Of a stretch of DNA of 64,000 nt, positions 49,521 to 63,477 are shown piece by piece. This DNA comes from Echinostoma caproni (Eukaryota; Platyhelminthes; Trematoda; Plagiorchiida; Echinostomatidae): NCBI GenBank assembly GCA_900618425.1, contig UZAN01039465.1:72918-136917 (forward strand), in the 5' to 3' direction. Position 1 is the stretch's first letter. Each line of letters opens with the position of its first letter. Under the pieces are notes generated by a model. It was not told the origin of the DNA. It ran no database searches and worked only from the letters and a program-made list of their open reading frames with translations. A program made the translations under genes and the position numbers.

Positions 49521-51666
49521 TTATTCAATAAAAAGAAGTAAGATAAATAGATGAGATTAAAAAAGATACTAAGAAATACCCTCCACCAATCCAAATGATG
49601 CGAATTTTGGTTCATTCGTGAAGTCATCTTGTTTTTTGAAGAAATGGTATAAAACACTGTTTTCTTCATGTTCTCAGTCATACAAGATATGTTACGACAC
49701 TGAATAAAACGACGATGAGGATTAAGCGGACCCAACGGGATATTATTTGGCAACTTAATTTTTCACAAAACCATACTCTGAGTGTACTAAAACACAAAAT
49801 AAATGTATTTCTTATTGACTCCTCAGCATAATTCTTACTCAGCATACACTAAATTTGCGTCAACAACTACAAAATATGGAAGGAAATGTAAAGTGAAAAG
49901 TACTAGTTAATTAAAATGCTAGAAATCACTGACNCGAACTGCATCACGTGCGATAGCTACATACACGCATTCACGAACGATTATCTGAGAACGGTAGAGC
50001 CCATAATGTAAGCAGTTCACATTACCCCACCTCTTTTGGTCTCCAGCGAATAAACAAAGTTCCAGCTAGCTATACACACTCTATTTCCGCCGTCAATATT
50101 TCATTTCGGTACAGACTGGTAAACATCCTGCAAATTCAGAATGCCCTGATACATGACGAGAGGCAATCAAATGGCGGATAGACGCATATGTTTGTTTCAA
50201 ACAGTTCTCGTGGGTGCGGTAAGGATGATAGCTGAGCACGTTATCGCCGCAGTTCATATGATTTACAATATGATGGATGCAGGTGTGCAAAATATTCATA
50301 GGCGTGTTTAGGACCACGGCGCAAGCACATTAATCATATCTGTACACAATTAAATCAAATCACACTCAACTGTCAGCTAAATTTGATCAATCACAAAAGA
50401 TTTACACCCCAAATTTCTCCTTCGTTTTTCGTCCTCACTGAAAGTTGACTGTACACTCATGAATTCACCAAATTGCATAAAATCGGACAATCAATGTGAA
50501 GCATATAATTTCTCAACGATTGACCATTCGTTAGAAGCCGAATGTTTCATCAATTTCTGTCTGGTTTATTTATTCAGCGATGGTTATAAGACGTTTTCAT
50601 CAGTAGTCAAAGAATTTTGGGCTTTACCGAATTGTATGTTTTTAGGAAAGACACACATTGATCTCACCAGTTGCATTGCATTCACTTATTAGCTGATTTC
50701 AAAGGGGCTTCGATAATATGTAAAGTTTCCTATCAAAAAGTTATATTTCCGCCCTTTCTTACCGAGTTTACCACGAATATGACTTATCTGACAAATTCCT
50801 TCTATTTCTTATCGAATACTTTGATGAGTGTATAAGGCTTCTGTTGAACCACAATGCAAACGAGCCCGGGTTTTTTAAGCAAAACGTCAATGCTGCCAAT
50901 GAAGAAGTATGATATTATTCGAGTAGTGCGAATGGATCGGAATACAAGGTTTTATTTTTATCTACTGCTCCTTATCAATGATCGGAAATTCGATGGGTTG
51001 AAATGTATTGTACAACCTAATGTTTAGTAAAGGACGGTGAGGTGAGCTTGCTCGAATCCATAATGTTATTGAAAATCAAAGGGCATTGTCATATTAGACA
51101 AACTATAGTAGAGATGCAGAAATAATGAATGTTTTAAAACCTTCAGACAGACAAGCTGTTTCTAGATAAGGCCTTCAATATCAGCCAGTGTGCCGGAAAA
51201 AAGCATACCTCACGGATATTATTATTACTGCATCTTGTCACGTGGAATGGCACATCAATCAAAAGTAGGAACTAGACAATAGTCACTTCATTGTATACCG
51301 CGATGTGTCTTGAATTTGACAAAAAAAGGGTTTCGTTAGACCGTATTTCGCCGGTCAAACTAGTTTCTCAGTAAAACACAAAATTGCTGTTCGAAATATT
51401 TTAACTAGTTGATTAATTTCAATAAATCTGCAAACTGTACAAAACTTATTCTAGCTATTCTATTTGAAGAAAAGGTACTTCTTCTTATCTTCATTATGTT
51501 GACGTTTTCTGTTACATGACATTTTGTGTATGAAATCAATTCACACTCAAATATAGGCTATTACTAGCGTTGTCAAGGGAGCGAGAATAAGGTATCATGG
51601 ATTCGTTTTTCAAGTGAGTAGACAACGTTGGTTTGCTTAACTCCTTTGATCGGTCGGCACTCATCA
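49521..51666. other. Unassigned sequence
   Basis: No gene or repeat family was identified. One ambiguous base lies at 49,934. Confidence 0.45.
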
Positions 51667-51692
51667 TATATACATATATATATATATATATA
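51667..51692. repeat. (TA)n microsatellite
   Basis: Alternating TA with one CA interruption, directly upstream of the 50-bp tandem duplication. Confidence 0.9.
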
Positions 51693-51694
51693 AA

Positions 51695-51783
51695 CAATCA
51701 ACACCGTTGTTTACAAAACTGCCATATATATATATCTTTGACAACAATCAACACCGTTGTTTACAAAACTGCCATATATATAT
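51695..51783. repeat. Two-copy tandem duplication, 50-bp period
   Basis: The 39-base block starting CAATCAACACCGTTGTTTAC and ending in a (TA)n run occurs at 51,695-51,733 and again, identically, at 51,745-51,783. Complete identity suggests a recent duplication, perhaps by slippage between the flanking TA runs. Confidence 0.95.
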
Positions 51784-52614
51784 CATTCTCTTTAGGTCAT
51801 GAGTCTTCTTCTCAATGACAATCATTTCCGAATTATTCGTTATTAGTAACTGGTTCTTCTATTTTGATAGAAATTTACTGATGGATAAAAACCAATTACA
51901 ACGCATCCACAAAATCAAATTTCTCTTTGCTATACTTAAAAGCTGAATGTTTCCTCAGAGACAGGTAAGCCAACCAGTGATGACGGCGCAGCCACCGACA
52001 ATAACCAGTTACAAATGCGGTTTCTAGCATTATTTTGCGACTGAAACAATAAAATCTCACTTTAAGAAAGGACAAAATCAATTTGTTTCTTTCTCCAAAA
52101 TTCAGGTTGAGGTATCGATTTGACTTGTATCTAATATGACAGTTTGCTTTTTCATTAGCAACGGCTAAAAATGTTACTTAAAGAAAACACTTTTAGAGCT
52201 TCAAAACAAATAGATTTATTTCATCTCTTCATAAATAGAAATAGCCACCACGATCAATCTGGTAGCATCGTTGAAACAGAAGAGTAGGTTGCTGCCTCAA
52301 ATGAATGAGAGATTAAATATCCGTGTGTTGCAGTCCGGAATATCGTCATACACTAGAATTCAGCTATTAATTTACTGGTGTGTTAGGTGCATACACCTGG
52401 ATGAACCGTAAATGTTCAACACGAGAATATACGTTTTAAAAAGAAAAAGTCTTTAAGTTCATGATTTTCAGGATTGAAGAAGAAAGTTTCAATTTATTCC
52501 GTTAGACTAAAGCACGTTCTTTAATTCCCAACTCAAGGGTGATTTTTTGCTTTCAAAATCACCGTTGTAGTCGGGAAAAATAAACTTCTTTGCGAAACAT
52601 GAAACACAGAATGT

Positions 52615-52655
52615 TATATATGTATTTATAAATATATACATATATATATATATTT
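52615..52655. repeat. TA-rich, partly palindromic microsatellite
   Basis: TATATA runs interrupted by TGTATTTATAAATATATACA, which is itself nearly self-complementary and could extrude as a cruciform. Confidence 0.85.
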
Positions 52656-53892
52656 ACCACCGAATTGAAGACAAGCATGGTGCCAACGCAACAACAATAA
52701 TAAGAATAACAATAAAACGGGATAGGTGGGCTGGGGTACAGAAAATGTTAAATAAATGGTTCAGCATGGAAATTTATAAAATATTTTTTTCTCAAAGGCT
52801 TTTCGACATTTTTCGTTGTTGAACATACGTGAGTGACGTAGTGTCATTCAAATGTAGAATTATTGAAGATTTGTGAAAAACACAAATAACTGATTTTATG
52901 AACCTACGTTGCTTATGTTCAAAATCAAGACAAGCATGATACATTTCCATGACAGAGAATCGATTGAATCTCTATGATTTAGAAGACCAAAAATAGTTGG
53001 TTGTTTCCATTTCTTCCAACCAATCAATCGATTTTAGAATACAATAAAATATACACCATCAATATTATTTTTTCCCATTCATCTTACCTCATCTCAGAAC
53101 GACCTCAAATCTCTCAAAAGTTATTTTCTTTATTTCGGCTTTGGAAAAATGCTACATTCAGTCCTCTGTGTGTGAATTCATTAGTATTCCTTCCTTGCAT
53201 ATGTGTGGTACCTTGAAAGACAATAAACCGTATTACTAAGATAAATATACTGTGAAGCTCATCATCATCTGGGCTTGACCTGTGATAGCTCACCGGTTTT
53301 CATAGATTTAATCTTAAAAAATAACTTTGTTAGCGAGGTACGTGTGTTCCTTTTGTCATCGTGTGATATCTTGTTGTGTGTACATTGTGATCAAACAAGA
53401 TCCGGACACAACAGTAGGTCAACCGCCTTACTACCATATGAGTGATTTGAATGCTACAAGATTTTATTAACCAGTACGATTTATGTCCCTTTCGTTTGGG
53501 TGTACTTTCATGGTTTTGTGAACGAGCGTTTCCATCGATTCACGGTTTGCTTTTGAAAAAGGTATATAAATGATTGAGGTGAAAAGCTTTCAACTGCGTC
53601 TTAGCATCACACAGGTTAAACGCATCGCATTCAAAATGTCTGTGAAAACAGTTTGATTTGAAATCATCGGGGTCCGAATGTTTCTCGTTCTGTCATGTTA
53701 CCCAATGTGCATACAGAAACACAGCTCCTCGTTGCACCTCCGTATGCATAGTACACGACAAACCACAGGTTATTTACTGTAGACCACTTTCTGAACTCAG
53801 AATTTTGTGTCCACTATGTTTATTCCTGTTAAATATATCTGATTTAGAAAACCTCTCTCTTTTTATTCATTTACTTCGTTTTTCACATTAAA

Positions 53893-53908
53893 GATATATA
53901 TATATACA
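53893..53908. repeat. (TA)n microsatellite
   Basis: A short run of alternating T and A. Confidence 0.85.
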
Positions 53909-56900
53909 TGGACGAAATTCGTTGTTTATTACGATGTTTACTGATTCTGAAGGGAAACCTAGTTCATAAAGTGCTTAAACGGGCTCGAATGAAAAGCCTC
54001 GTAATTAAAGACTTGTTCTTTTGAACAGATGATAAATAAAAAGCCGGACCCAGACAAATGCGTCCTATAAAAAATATGCATATAATGACATCAAAACTTG
54101 ATTTAGAATATAATGTACCAAATATCGTAATCGACAAGTCTAAAATCCGGTACAAAGCTTATTGATGAGCTGTCTATCCTCTCCTCATCCATGATTACCT
54201 ATACGTCCACAGTTTCATAATCGGCAATTTGTGCTGAACGACCGATGAAACACTTTTTACACAGGATCCAAGAACCTTAACAAGCTTGGTCATGCACAAG
54301 ATCCAAGATAATGACCAGTATAAAACTGTTTCACTTTGATAATACGGGTCACCAAATGGAAGGTCATATACATGGAAGCCTACAGCAAATATAATTGCCT
54401 GCGGCAATGTCACTTGACAACGGCAGAATCAGTTGCAAGCCGAAATCAGAACTTAGTCTTACGCAGGCCGAAGAAGATAGTTGTCACACTCCGGTTGCAA
54501 TAATCGCACCTCATCATCATTGTAATTACAATGATATAAAACAATATGACACGTTGTGCGTGAAAGAAGGAAATCGGAAACCCAAAAAGTGGCCTTGTTT
54601 TTCCACTCCTCTCCATGCAGTATTTTTATAACATGATAGAAATGTTTTGTTCACCATGCAGCCAATAAACGAGTTACATTCATTTTTATCTCATATACAC
54701 AACTGCAAATGCCTAAAGACGATGTTACGGAATTGATCTTGTTCCCCTTGTTGTTTAGACATTAATAACATTACGGTGCTCAATGAAGAACCACCGTTTA
54801 GCTTGGGAAATGATGTTTAATTTGTGTGAAATGCTCTGAACCGTACAAGAACGTAATGTATACGATGTTACCTAAAAGGAAAACTTTATATTCAGATTTC
54901 AACGCATCAATTTAGCAAAACGATCAGAAAGACGAGTGATACATTTAGGTTCTTTCCTTGAATTTATATTCCGTCTTGATAGTGGTTATGAGTTTACAAA
55001 TGATAAAAGCTGAATAATCACTTCAAGCAAGCAAGACCATTGTATCACGGATATTCATATTACCTGCGAAATTGTTTTATTCCTCCATTACTCATCATTG
55101 TCTCATCAATTCTGCTAACCACTTGTCATTTTTTCCGTTACGGCAAATACATTGTACAGTAGATAGCAGAGATAATGTGGCGGTACTATAAAATATAGAG
55201 GTTCCGTTATCCAAGTAATTTTAGACCAAAATCTTTTAATATCAATCAAATAAAGCATTCATAATTATATTATTGTTTTTGCCTAAATTATTTGTTTTCT
55301 AATGCACAGCGGACTGAGAAAAAGGATTTCGCTGTGCTGTGTAATCATCAGTGTATTTTAACTACATGATAGGTTGCAATGATCTATTGGAATTTTTATT
55401 ATTTAAACTCAATGGGGTTTTTATGGTGCTAGTGTTTACATAAGCAAAGTAAAACGTTTGAAAAGAGTTTTAAAGCATCGGTCGTGCAATGTCCTCTATG
55501 CCCAAGGTGAGATAACCTTGTTCCATCAGCTGGCATTTGATTAGTTGCAGTACACAATTGCGTTTCACCCTTTAAATCTTCGAACCATCAATGAGTATGA
55601 AGCAGATCAAAGCAGCTATACAATGTTTCCCGGATTTTTCTTTCACATACCACCTTTTTCCCTATTAAACCGAGTTCTTTTTCAATCGTATCTAATTGGT
55701 GACTTCTAATATATATTCTTTTTTCATTTGTTGGTCACGCAAAACGCGTAAACTCCTGTGTAGAAACCTTGCGGATTGTAACTTGAATAACTGATCTTCC
55801 AGTTACTAAGTGAACATCTTTGTCTGTTCCCCCGGGACAACACAAAGGTGTTGCGCCAAATTATTTTACATCGTTATACACCTTAGATCAGTCATATTTT
55901 ATTTTACGGAAACGATAACTGCTGAAAACCACCGGTTTGTCTCAATGGCAACATCGTATATTCATAAAGAGCGTTGCCAATCCCTAGAATTTGAGGAAAG
56001 CGAAAACACTTTCCCACTGGTATACTGAAATGTTTGGATTCCTAGAATAGGAATGAACTCAAACGTTCCATCTCACAATTGAATATTAGTAATACGGCTC
56101 TCTTTGGTGAATTTTGTTCTAAAACGCGATTTATTTCTAGTCATTTTTTGAACTGGTACAACGAGATCCGTTAACTCGTTTTCTTGATAACATTTTTGAG
56201 TGACTAATGCAAAGAATGAGACCTATTTTATGCAATGTATTGTTCACGTTGTCACCACAACAACAGCCTCACAATAAACTACTTCCGAGAAATATAGAAT
56301 TGTTTACCCGATTACATCATTAGGAAGTGAGAACCTTGCACATTTCAAGTCAGACCCTGGACAGATTACAGGCTCCGAATGCCACATTCTGACTTTCAAA
56401 GTTTACATGAAGAAGAACAGTTGATGAAAATCATTTGGTTTGCAACAAATAAAAACTTATCCAGTCTAGGCATTGTCTGTGGATGTTTATTGTGACAGAT
56501 TCCAGACAAGAGATTTTAATTTAAACAAAAAGTTTCAGACAAACAGTTTATCCTTAAATCCGCGTAGAGATTATCTTGTCCGCTCATCAGTGGGCAAGAT
56601 TTTCTGTTTGCTTGTATTTAAAAATTGGTTTTACTAGTCTGGTAAATCTTGCCTTGCCGAGGTACCCGAGGATACGTTCAAAACAAGAGTTACTCCACCC
56701 GTCCCCAATAGACGTTTGCCCATACAGCATTTTTAATTCGGCTGTTCAGATGCAAGCACTCCGCTTGTAATTTTTCCAAATTTCAGCGGCAGTGTGTGAA
56801 ACCAAATGGACAGAGCGTAAAATTACAGCTCAACTAATAATAATCCAGATTTGAGACATTTGTTTGCATAACATATTCCAGAATAATGGCTCAACTAAAA

Positions 56901-59394
56901 TTTCCAGAGTGTATCTCAAGTCTTTTTACAAAACTTACTTTATGTACTGCATTACTATGGTAACCAGGCGTCTATTTTAAACGTGTGGAATACGTACCAT
57001 CAATCATTGAAATGAGTGAAGTAATACAGTATTTCATTACTGTTATGATTGATTGATACGTGTGCTACCGTTGGGACAGATTTGGTCAACCGAAACTGCG
57101 TTACAGATTTGTAAACTGTTGTTTAATGAAGAATATTGTGATTGGTGCCGGTTCTGTGGCAAACCCAATCGAACTAGGCAGGTGATCAAATGCATTTAAA
57201 AGTAAGAATAGTAGCAACGGTGGGAACCAAAGTAAAATTTCGGAACCATGTTTCAGAATAATCGTTCAATCTATGAGAGCATTTCAACTGCAGTTAATAA
57301 GACACTCCTCACTGAAAAGCCTTGCAAACACTCTGATATTAATCTTCTTCTGCTTGAATACATAAGGAATCGAAACAACGCCAGTGTCTGTGAATAGTTC
57401 GACACTTTCTATACCTAGAATGACTCTCAGCAGTTAATCGTGCATCATCACCGCAAGATGCCCTACATTCTGGGGGTTTCACTATTAGTGATGCCGATTT
57501 TCCGACCGTAGGTTTTCTTTTTTTTGATCATAGGAGTAAAAGAAATCGTTATTCTTTAGTTAACTATTCAAATTAGAAGCCTCGTACGAAATTCTCAGAG
57601 AATTTCATACCATTGGAATTTCAGTCTGCAAACAAAAATTCTTAACTGATTTTCATAACAGTCTTGTAAAAACAGTTAACGGAACGAATGCAACGTTGAA
57701 GTGTTATTAATTAAAAGAAACCGTCATTTTGACAAAATTTTAAATGACTATTTTTGATTTTCTTAGAAAGTATCAGAGAAAGGGTTCTGAAGTCAAATTT
57801 GGCTCTCGAGATGAGAAACTATTTAACACTGTGAGTCTTTTTTTGCTGAGGCTGTTTTTCTACCGACCCAATTTAACATAAATCATCGATTACAGAAATT
57901 CACCGGTTTCGGCATGAGAAAACGTACATTATTTGAGACAAAATGAAAGCTGCGGACTTTTCTGTCGTTCACGGTCACGATAACTATAAAAGAATTTTAC
58001 TTTAAACCCCGATATATACACATATCGGAAAGTACTGGAGGAACGAAGGATAACAACATCTTAATGTAAACGTTTTCATATATATAAAAGGATTCCTTAG
58101 AGTGGAACTGAGTTGCTAAGACTCTCTCTTTCTAAAATGGTCGTTTTGATCTACTTTAGATGCGGGTCTATATCACGTGATTTATTAACAAAATATGAAT
58201 TCGTGGTAGCAGTTAACAGAGAAATTCACAATTGTCGATTCTTGCATTTCTAATAACGATAAGGGGTCTAAACTTCGAATAAATGATAGTTACCCTAATC
58301 TATCCAAATGAAAGTGTTATTTTGGACATCAAAATAAAATTCTCAATTGTCGATCCTCTCATATTGGCTCAATCAACGCTTATCTTGATGAATTGTCACA
58401 AGGAACTATGTTAGGGGCGTTGTGGGTGACAGACAGGTAAATGTTTCCAACCATTGGTTGCCTTCATCTGTTCAATTACGAACAAAATGAACATGAATAT
58501 ATGTTCTTCTCAGTATTCACTAGAATAAATACCAGCGACTGAAGTCTTTTAAAAATGGTGAAGGAAAACTTTATTGGCTAACAGCATATGAGCACTATTC
58601 TGAACAAGGTTTGTGAGATAAATTAACAGTTTATTTCTAGTGATCCTTTGGGAAGTCGATTGATTTTCGTAACAGGAAATTATACAATATTGAGTTCCTA
58701 CATCAAACCAGTTAGCTTTTCATATGTTTCTCCATTAGTTTAAATGATAATTTACAAATGCATGTCGATGGAAAATCTCCGTTAGACAACTAAGTGTAGA
58801 TCAAATTATAGTTTGGGGTTGAGACATATTATTATCGTAAAGGTTTTATCAATCGTTTTTAATCTACCAGCATGCTTCTGGTTTTGTTGTCTGCTTCTAG
58901 GTTGATACCAGCGCTAGAAAATTATCGATGTGCAACAGTCATATGCAAATTTTACGAAGGTATCAAAACAAATCTCTGTAGTTTCGATCANATGCACTAA
59001 TCTCACATGTCCTATGGTTTTTTCTTTGAATGAACACACATTTCTGACTGCAAGGTCTTCAAATCTGCCGGGTCCACAGAACAAAAGGTGAGTTGCAGGT
59101 CAATATGGATTGACATAATTTTTGTAGTAATCTCCCGCATAGAAGAGTGCTCTTTTACAAGAATAGATATGATTGATCAATCTGATTGGGTTGATAGCAA
59201 TATGTCCGATCACCTTATCGGACTCAGTAGGAGAATGTGAAACAAAACTGAAACACCTCCCAAATCATGTATCTTCCGTATATCTATGTTATCCACGGAA
59301 TAATATGATAAAAATATCTTCACAATTATGGAATTCGTATTTGTTATCAACATCTAATGATGCATGAGATTAGTGGAGGGTTTGTTTTAATTCC

Positions 59395-59590
59395 ATAATG
59401 GGATTTCATCGTGCATAGGGCAAACAAAGCGTAAAATGGAAAGCAAGGAAGCACTTTATAGCTGTTTTCATCTGGTCCGGTCTCATCAAAAATGCCAATC
59501 CGTCTATCAAACTGGCGATCGAACCTGGGACCTCATCGATTGGAGGTAAACATACTTAACCCCTGGCCAATGATGAACATATCAGAGTTT
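59395..59590 (-). mobile_element. SINE family A, copy A5 (tRNA-derived)
   Basis: The - strand reads a head ending GATGAGGTCCCAGGTTCGAT, which contains a good B box. The body follows (GACGGATTGGCATTTTTGAT, GAGACCGGACCAGATGAAAA, CAGCTATAAAGTGCTTCCTT, GCTTTCC), then the GCACGATGAAATCCC tail block. It aligns with A2 and A4 through the body. The upstream head (AGTATGTTTACC on the - strand) has diverged from CTTGCGTTCT. Confidence 0.65.
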
Positions 59591-62500
59591 TTCGACTTTC
59601 ATTTGGACAATATGGCACAACCCATGTTTACGATCTTGCAAAGGGCATCGCAACTCCAAGCTCCTCCAGGTATGACACCAATCAGGTGAAGACAGCTGTA
59701 ATGCGCACCATAGGTCTCCAGTCCACGCTTCGTTTTCCTTATATATATTAGGATGCATTTATAAAGAATACTGTTTTCTAAAGTCAAATAAAACTTTATT
59801 AGGTATTCACGAGAGTTACATACGGCGGCATGCTTCTGTTTTTACAACATCTTAGGCATACAATCCTTCATTTTACTGTCATTAATTGTGGTATGCCAAT
59901 ATTCAAATCTATTGGTATTCCAAATTCATGATACGAAACGTAATCTGATATTCGGTCGTGTGGCAAAATTACTCTAACTTCGGTCTAACTCACCAATTTA
60001 ACCCATGTGATTGATGGTACTTGTGTTAATCCATGCGGAGTATGCAAACAATGCAAGCTGTTAAAAGCACCGTTTTTACTCATGACCAAGTGGCCTGAAC
60101 GGATGCCAGGTCTAGAAGTAAAGCTCAAACGTTTCTTGAAAAGCTTATGCATAAGAATTACGCAATCTTGAGCACACAACCTGAGTCTAACTTCCGGCTC
60201 AATAGCCCAGATAAGGATTGCATAGGCCACTCGGTTTCGCAAACGACGACCATATTTGTCATATTTTTTAACAACTCAGTATTATTGGATAGCTTCCTGT
60301 GGTCGACAAAGATAAATATTCTACTAAGGCTGAAAATGAAGTTTCCGAAATATGCATAATATCAGCCATGTTGAGGAGTCTTGCCAACTGTTATTCCTTA
60401 GAAATGAACAAGAGCCCAATTCCACTGGATTCCGGTTTTGTCGCAACAGCCTGTTTATGTATGATAATGGACTCAAACAAATTGCCAGTCTTATCACTGA
60501 AAATCTTCTGGGACTAAATCTAAATGAAAATCGAGTGGAAAACTTTAAATAGGATGAAACGAAACCACAAATACTTAGAGAGAATCCATGATTAACTCAA
60601 AGTGGGAAATGGTAATTTTTTGTTGCACTCGAAATGCTTGCATTTAGTGGCTATTTTACTGAATTTCAGCACCGTGATCCTTTAAAATAATAATAAGATT
60701 ATCCACGATGAATCGTTACTGTTACATGTTCCCTTTCCTAGCAGATGATTGTCACTCACTGAAAAAATATCAAACTATTTTATGGATTACCCTTTCTAGA
60801 TGCGTGCTCGTATCTAGGACACGGGCTTCATCGCAGAAGAATCTTAATGTTGATGTAATAAATAAAGCACTCTTTTGTGATTTCCATTGACTGTCTTTGT
60901 TTGAATTGGCCATCACTGTGAACTTCTTTATGTCGGCGCACCCATTACCGCTGGCTTACGAGAGCAAAAGCCGAACTGTGGAAGAAGCGAACACTTGCTA
61001 GGTCAAATGTGTCTCCAAACCATCTGGTTTCGGTGAATTGCCATACCGTAAACACACACGTGTTGCGTCGAACCATCGTTTTGTCAAATTGTATGAAAAA
61101 TTATTACTAACAAAAGCTTGTTTTATTCCTTTAACATGATCACTCAAACCCTACAAAGCAGTCCCTACTATACATAAAATGTTTATTAATACATTAAATA
61201 TATCTATATCCGGTTAAAAATTACACCACCTTAAACGTTGTATCTTATTTGTTGCTACATTTCACACAAACGCACACAGTTTATCTTTTCATAAGTGACA
61301 GAATGTAAGTTCAGGCTATTTTCAAGTTATGGAACTGTGCAAGAGTGCGCTGAAGTGGGTTTTCCTTTCGTGAACTTGAATGACCTATTGCTGTCACTAG
61401 TCTTCAAAACATCAGTTTGACCAAACCACGCACTGGGATCACCAGCAGTTACTTTACATTACCAGTGACCAGAACACCAGATTCCTTATGAAACATTTAT
61501 TTGTTACCATATTCAGTAGTTACTTTTTCAGAGATTCTTCATTTTTATTCACAGTTTTTTTTGTGTTCTTCTTATTTTTCCTATTTTCCACTTTATTTCA
61601 TTTTCGAGCACCCTTAACAATCCAGCCTTCTCACTGAGGATAGAAGAGTGAATTCAGCTTTCAATCCAATACATGGAATACTTGAAAGTACTGTCAACAC
61701 AACCACTGCAAAGACTTAATCAATCTGAATACGATCTATGGCACGATCTTAGGCTCTCGAGCGATCTAGAGATGTGTGTTATTGTGTAAATACGTGCCTA
61801 AATCGCTTCCAAGACTGTTAGGCCACTGGGTATTTTCCCAAAGTTATGACATACAGTCATACTTTTGGAGCATTACTACAGACACACGCACGCTTACTCT
61901 ACCAAAACGCATACTGAATTCTTTTAATCTTTGATATTCTCCGTTGCTGAAAGGTAAAACATTCTGGTATTTATAGGAGAAAGTTATAATAAACACGGTG
62001 GTTTAACGGACAGCAATCAACGGAAGATGGGAAGTTAAAATCAGTCCCACAGTAATCTGACTGATTGTGCACGCAAAACTTGATGGCGTTAGTTGAGTAA
62101 AATCACCTTGCCGGAAGCTACGATTCCGGGATTCATGTTACGTAACAATGGCTTGAAATACTAAAGTGTGTTATTGATCTGTCTAATTAGGATGAATTGT
62201 TTTGTAATTAACGATCTTAAATTTAGCTTATCAGATTTACCTGTGAGATTTTGCGTGCATAACTATAATACATAATGGGTAATGTGTTCTGACATGCATT
62301 GTGACAAGAGTGGATTCGTTTTGTCGATATAATGTTTACCGCAACTACTGTTGAACTGGCAAACGGCATGCGAAGCAGAATTAGGTGGGTGACTTCATTT
62401 TTGGTTGTTCGGACGAATTCCCTGGTTCCACGGTATCGGTTGCAGTTGTACAGCAGGATCTGTTCAACACAGTGCTGCCTTGAGCTTCTGACGCACATTC

Positions 62501-63264
62501 ATCATTAGGTGATCCCCCCGAAGGTCATTCTTAGAAAGGCGCATCTTTTTGGCTACTTGCAGGCAGGATTAACCTGTAGCTTTCGTCAACTATACACATC
62601 AGCAGATTTCCCTGGATAACCATTATCCAGTGGCCTCCGTCGTAGAAAGACCATTTCGTCTTGAAGCGTGCCGGTGGAGAAAATATTTCTCGTACGATGG
62701 TACAGAGATTTCAACAGATCTGTTGTTTATGCCACACAGGTCTGGCAGCTATAAATGTCCAAATCCAAAACTGTATAACGTCTTGTTGTAACCTGAAGCG
62801 TAAGTCACAATGGTACAAACACGATCAGTTACTTAATTCAAACTGAAGGTTTATCGTTGACTTTCGAGTATTGTTTGGCCAAATGGCTTATCCAAAGTGC
62901 AAGATTTCGGACATACTTCTGTCATACTTAATTACACGCAAAAGTTAATTCCAGCGAAAGGCACTGATCAGTTATTGTATTTTATATACATAAAATTAGA
63001 TGCTATGATCAATCCGAATGATAATAAATGAGAGAAAATTCCACTATTCAAGAGAAAGTTATAACCAGACGTTCATGTATTTCGCATTCATTTGAAAGTG
63101 AATCTGTCATATTTTCAAAATCATAATTTGCACTTTAACTTTTCCAGTTCCCTTCAAAAGGTAGACTCGAAATAATTAGAACGCGTTGTTAGAGGGATGA
63201 TCTAGTATATAAAGTGAGTTTTATTGTATTCAAAGCCAACAAACCTTCAGCTAAACAACTAAAA
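59591..63264. other. Unassigned sequence
   Basis: No gene or repeat family was recognised. Overlapping open frames at 60.3-60.55 kb (+) are short and unassigned. Confidence 0.45.
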
Positions 63265-63330
63265 CGCACTGCGTGGTTGTTTTCTCTTACTTGGGTATCA
63301 GCAGTGTGAATCGATGGACCCAATGAAAAA
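63265..63330 (-). mobile_element. SINE family A fragment, copy A6
   Basis: Only the body survives. On the - strand it reads CATTGGGTCCATCGATTCAC then ACTGCTGATACCC, then a decayed stretch where the others have GATCGAAACAGCTG, ending near ACCACGCAGTGCG. The match to A1 through TTGGGTCCAT and ACTGCTGAT is clear. Neither the tRNA-like head nor the tail was recognised. Confidence 0.5.
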
Positions 63331-63477
63331 AATGAAAATAGGTCTGATCAGCTCCCCCATGATTAAATGGTTGGCGTGATGGCTAATCGATTTCTCGCCC
63401 GACGCTTTTTGGACTGATAATATGATTTAAGCAGAAGGCATGGATACTATAATAGGTCGACACTTATCGGTCACGAA
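63331..63477. other. Short unassigned spacer before PLE2
   Basis: Nothing was recognised. Confidence 0.35.

Larger units (their letters stand above)
51784..59394. other. Unassigned A+T-rich sequence
   Basis: No gene was recognised. It contains TA-rich microsatellites at 52,615-52,655 and 53,893-53,908. An open frame at 54,395-54,631 (+) has a protein-like composition but no recognised family (see findings). One ambiguous base lies at 58,991. Confidence 0.45.

Noticed and set aside
54178..54260. CTCATCCATGATTACCTAT followed by CTGAACGACC resembles PLE1 around 36,224-36,290 (CTCATCCATGATCACCTAT...CAGAACGACC).
   Set aside because: No reading frame gives the YIG or EH motif and the intervening bases do not align. 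The match is too short to call a third PLE fragment.
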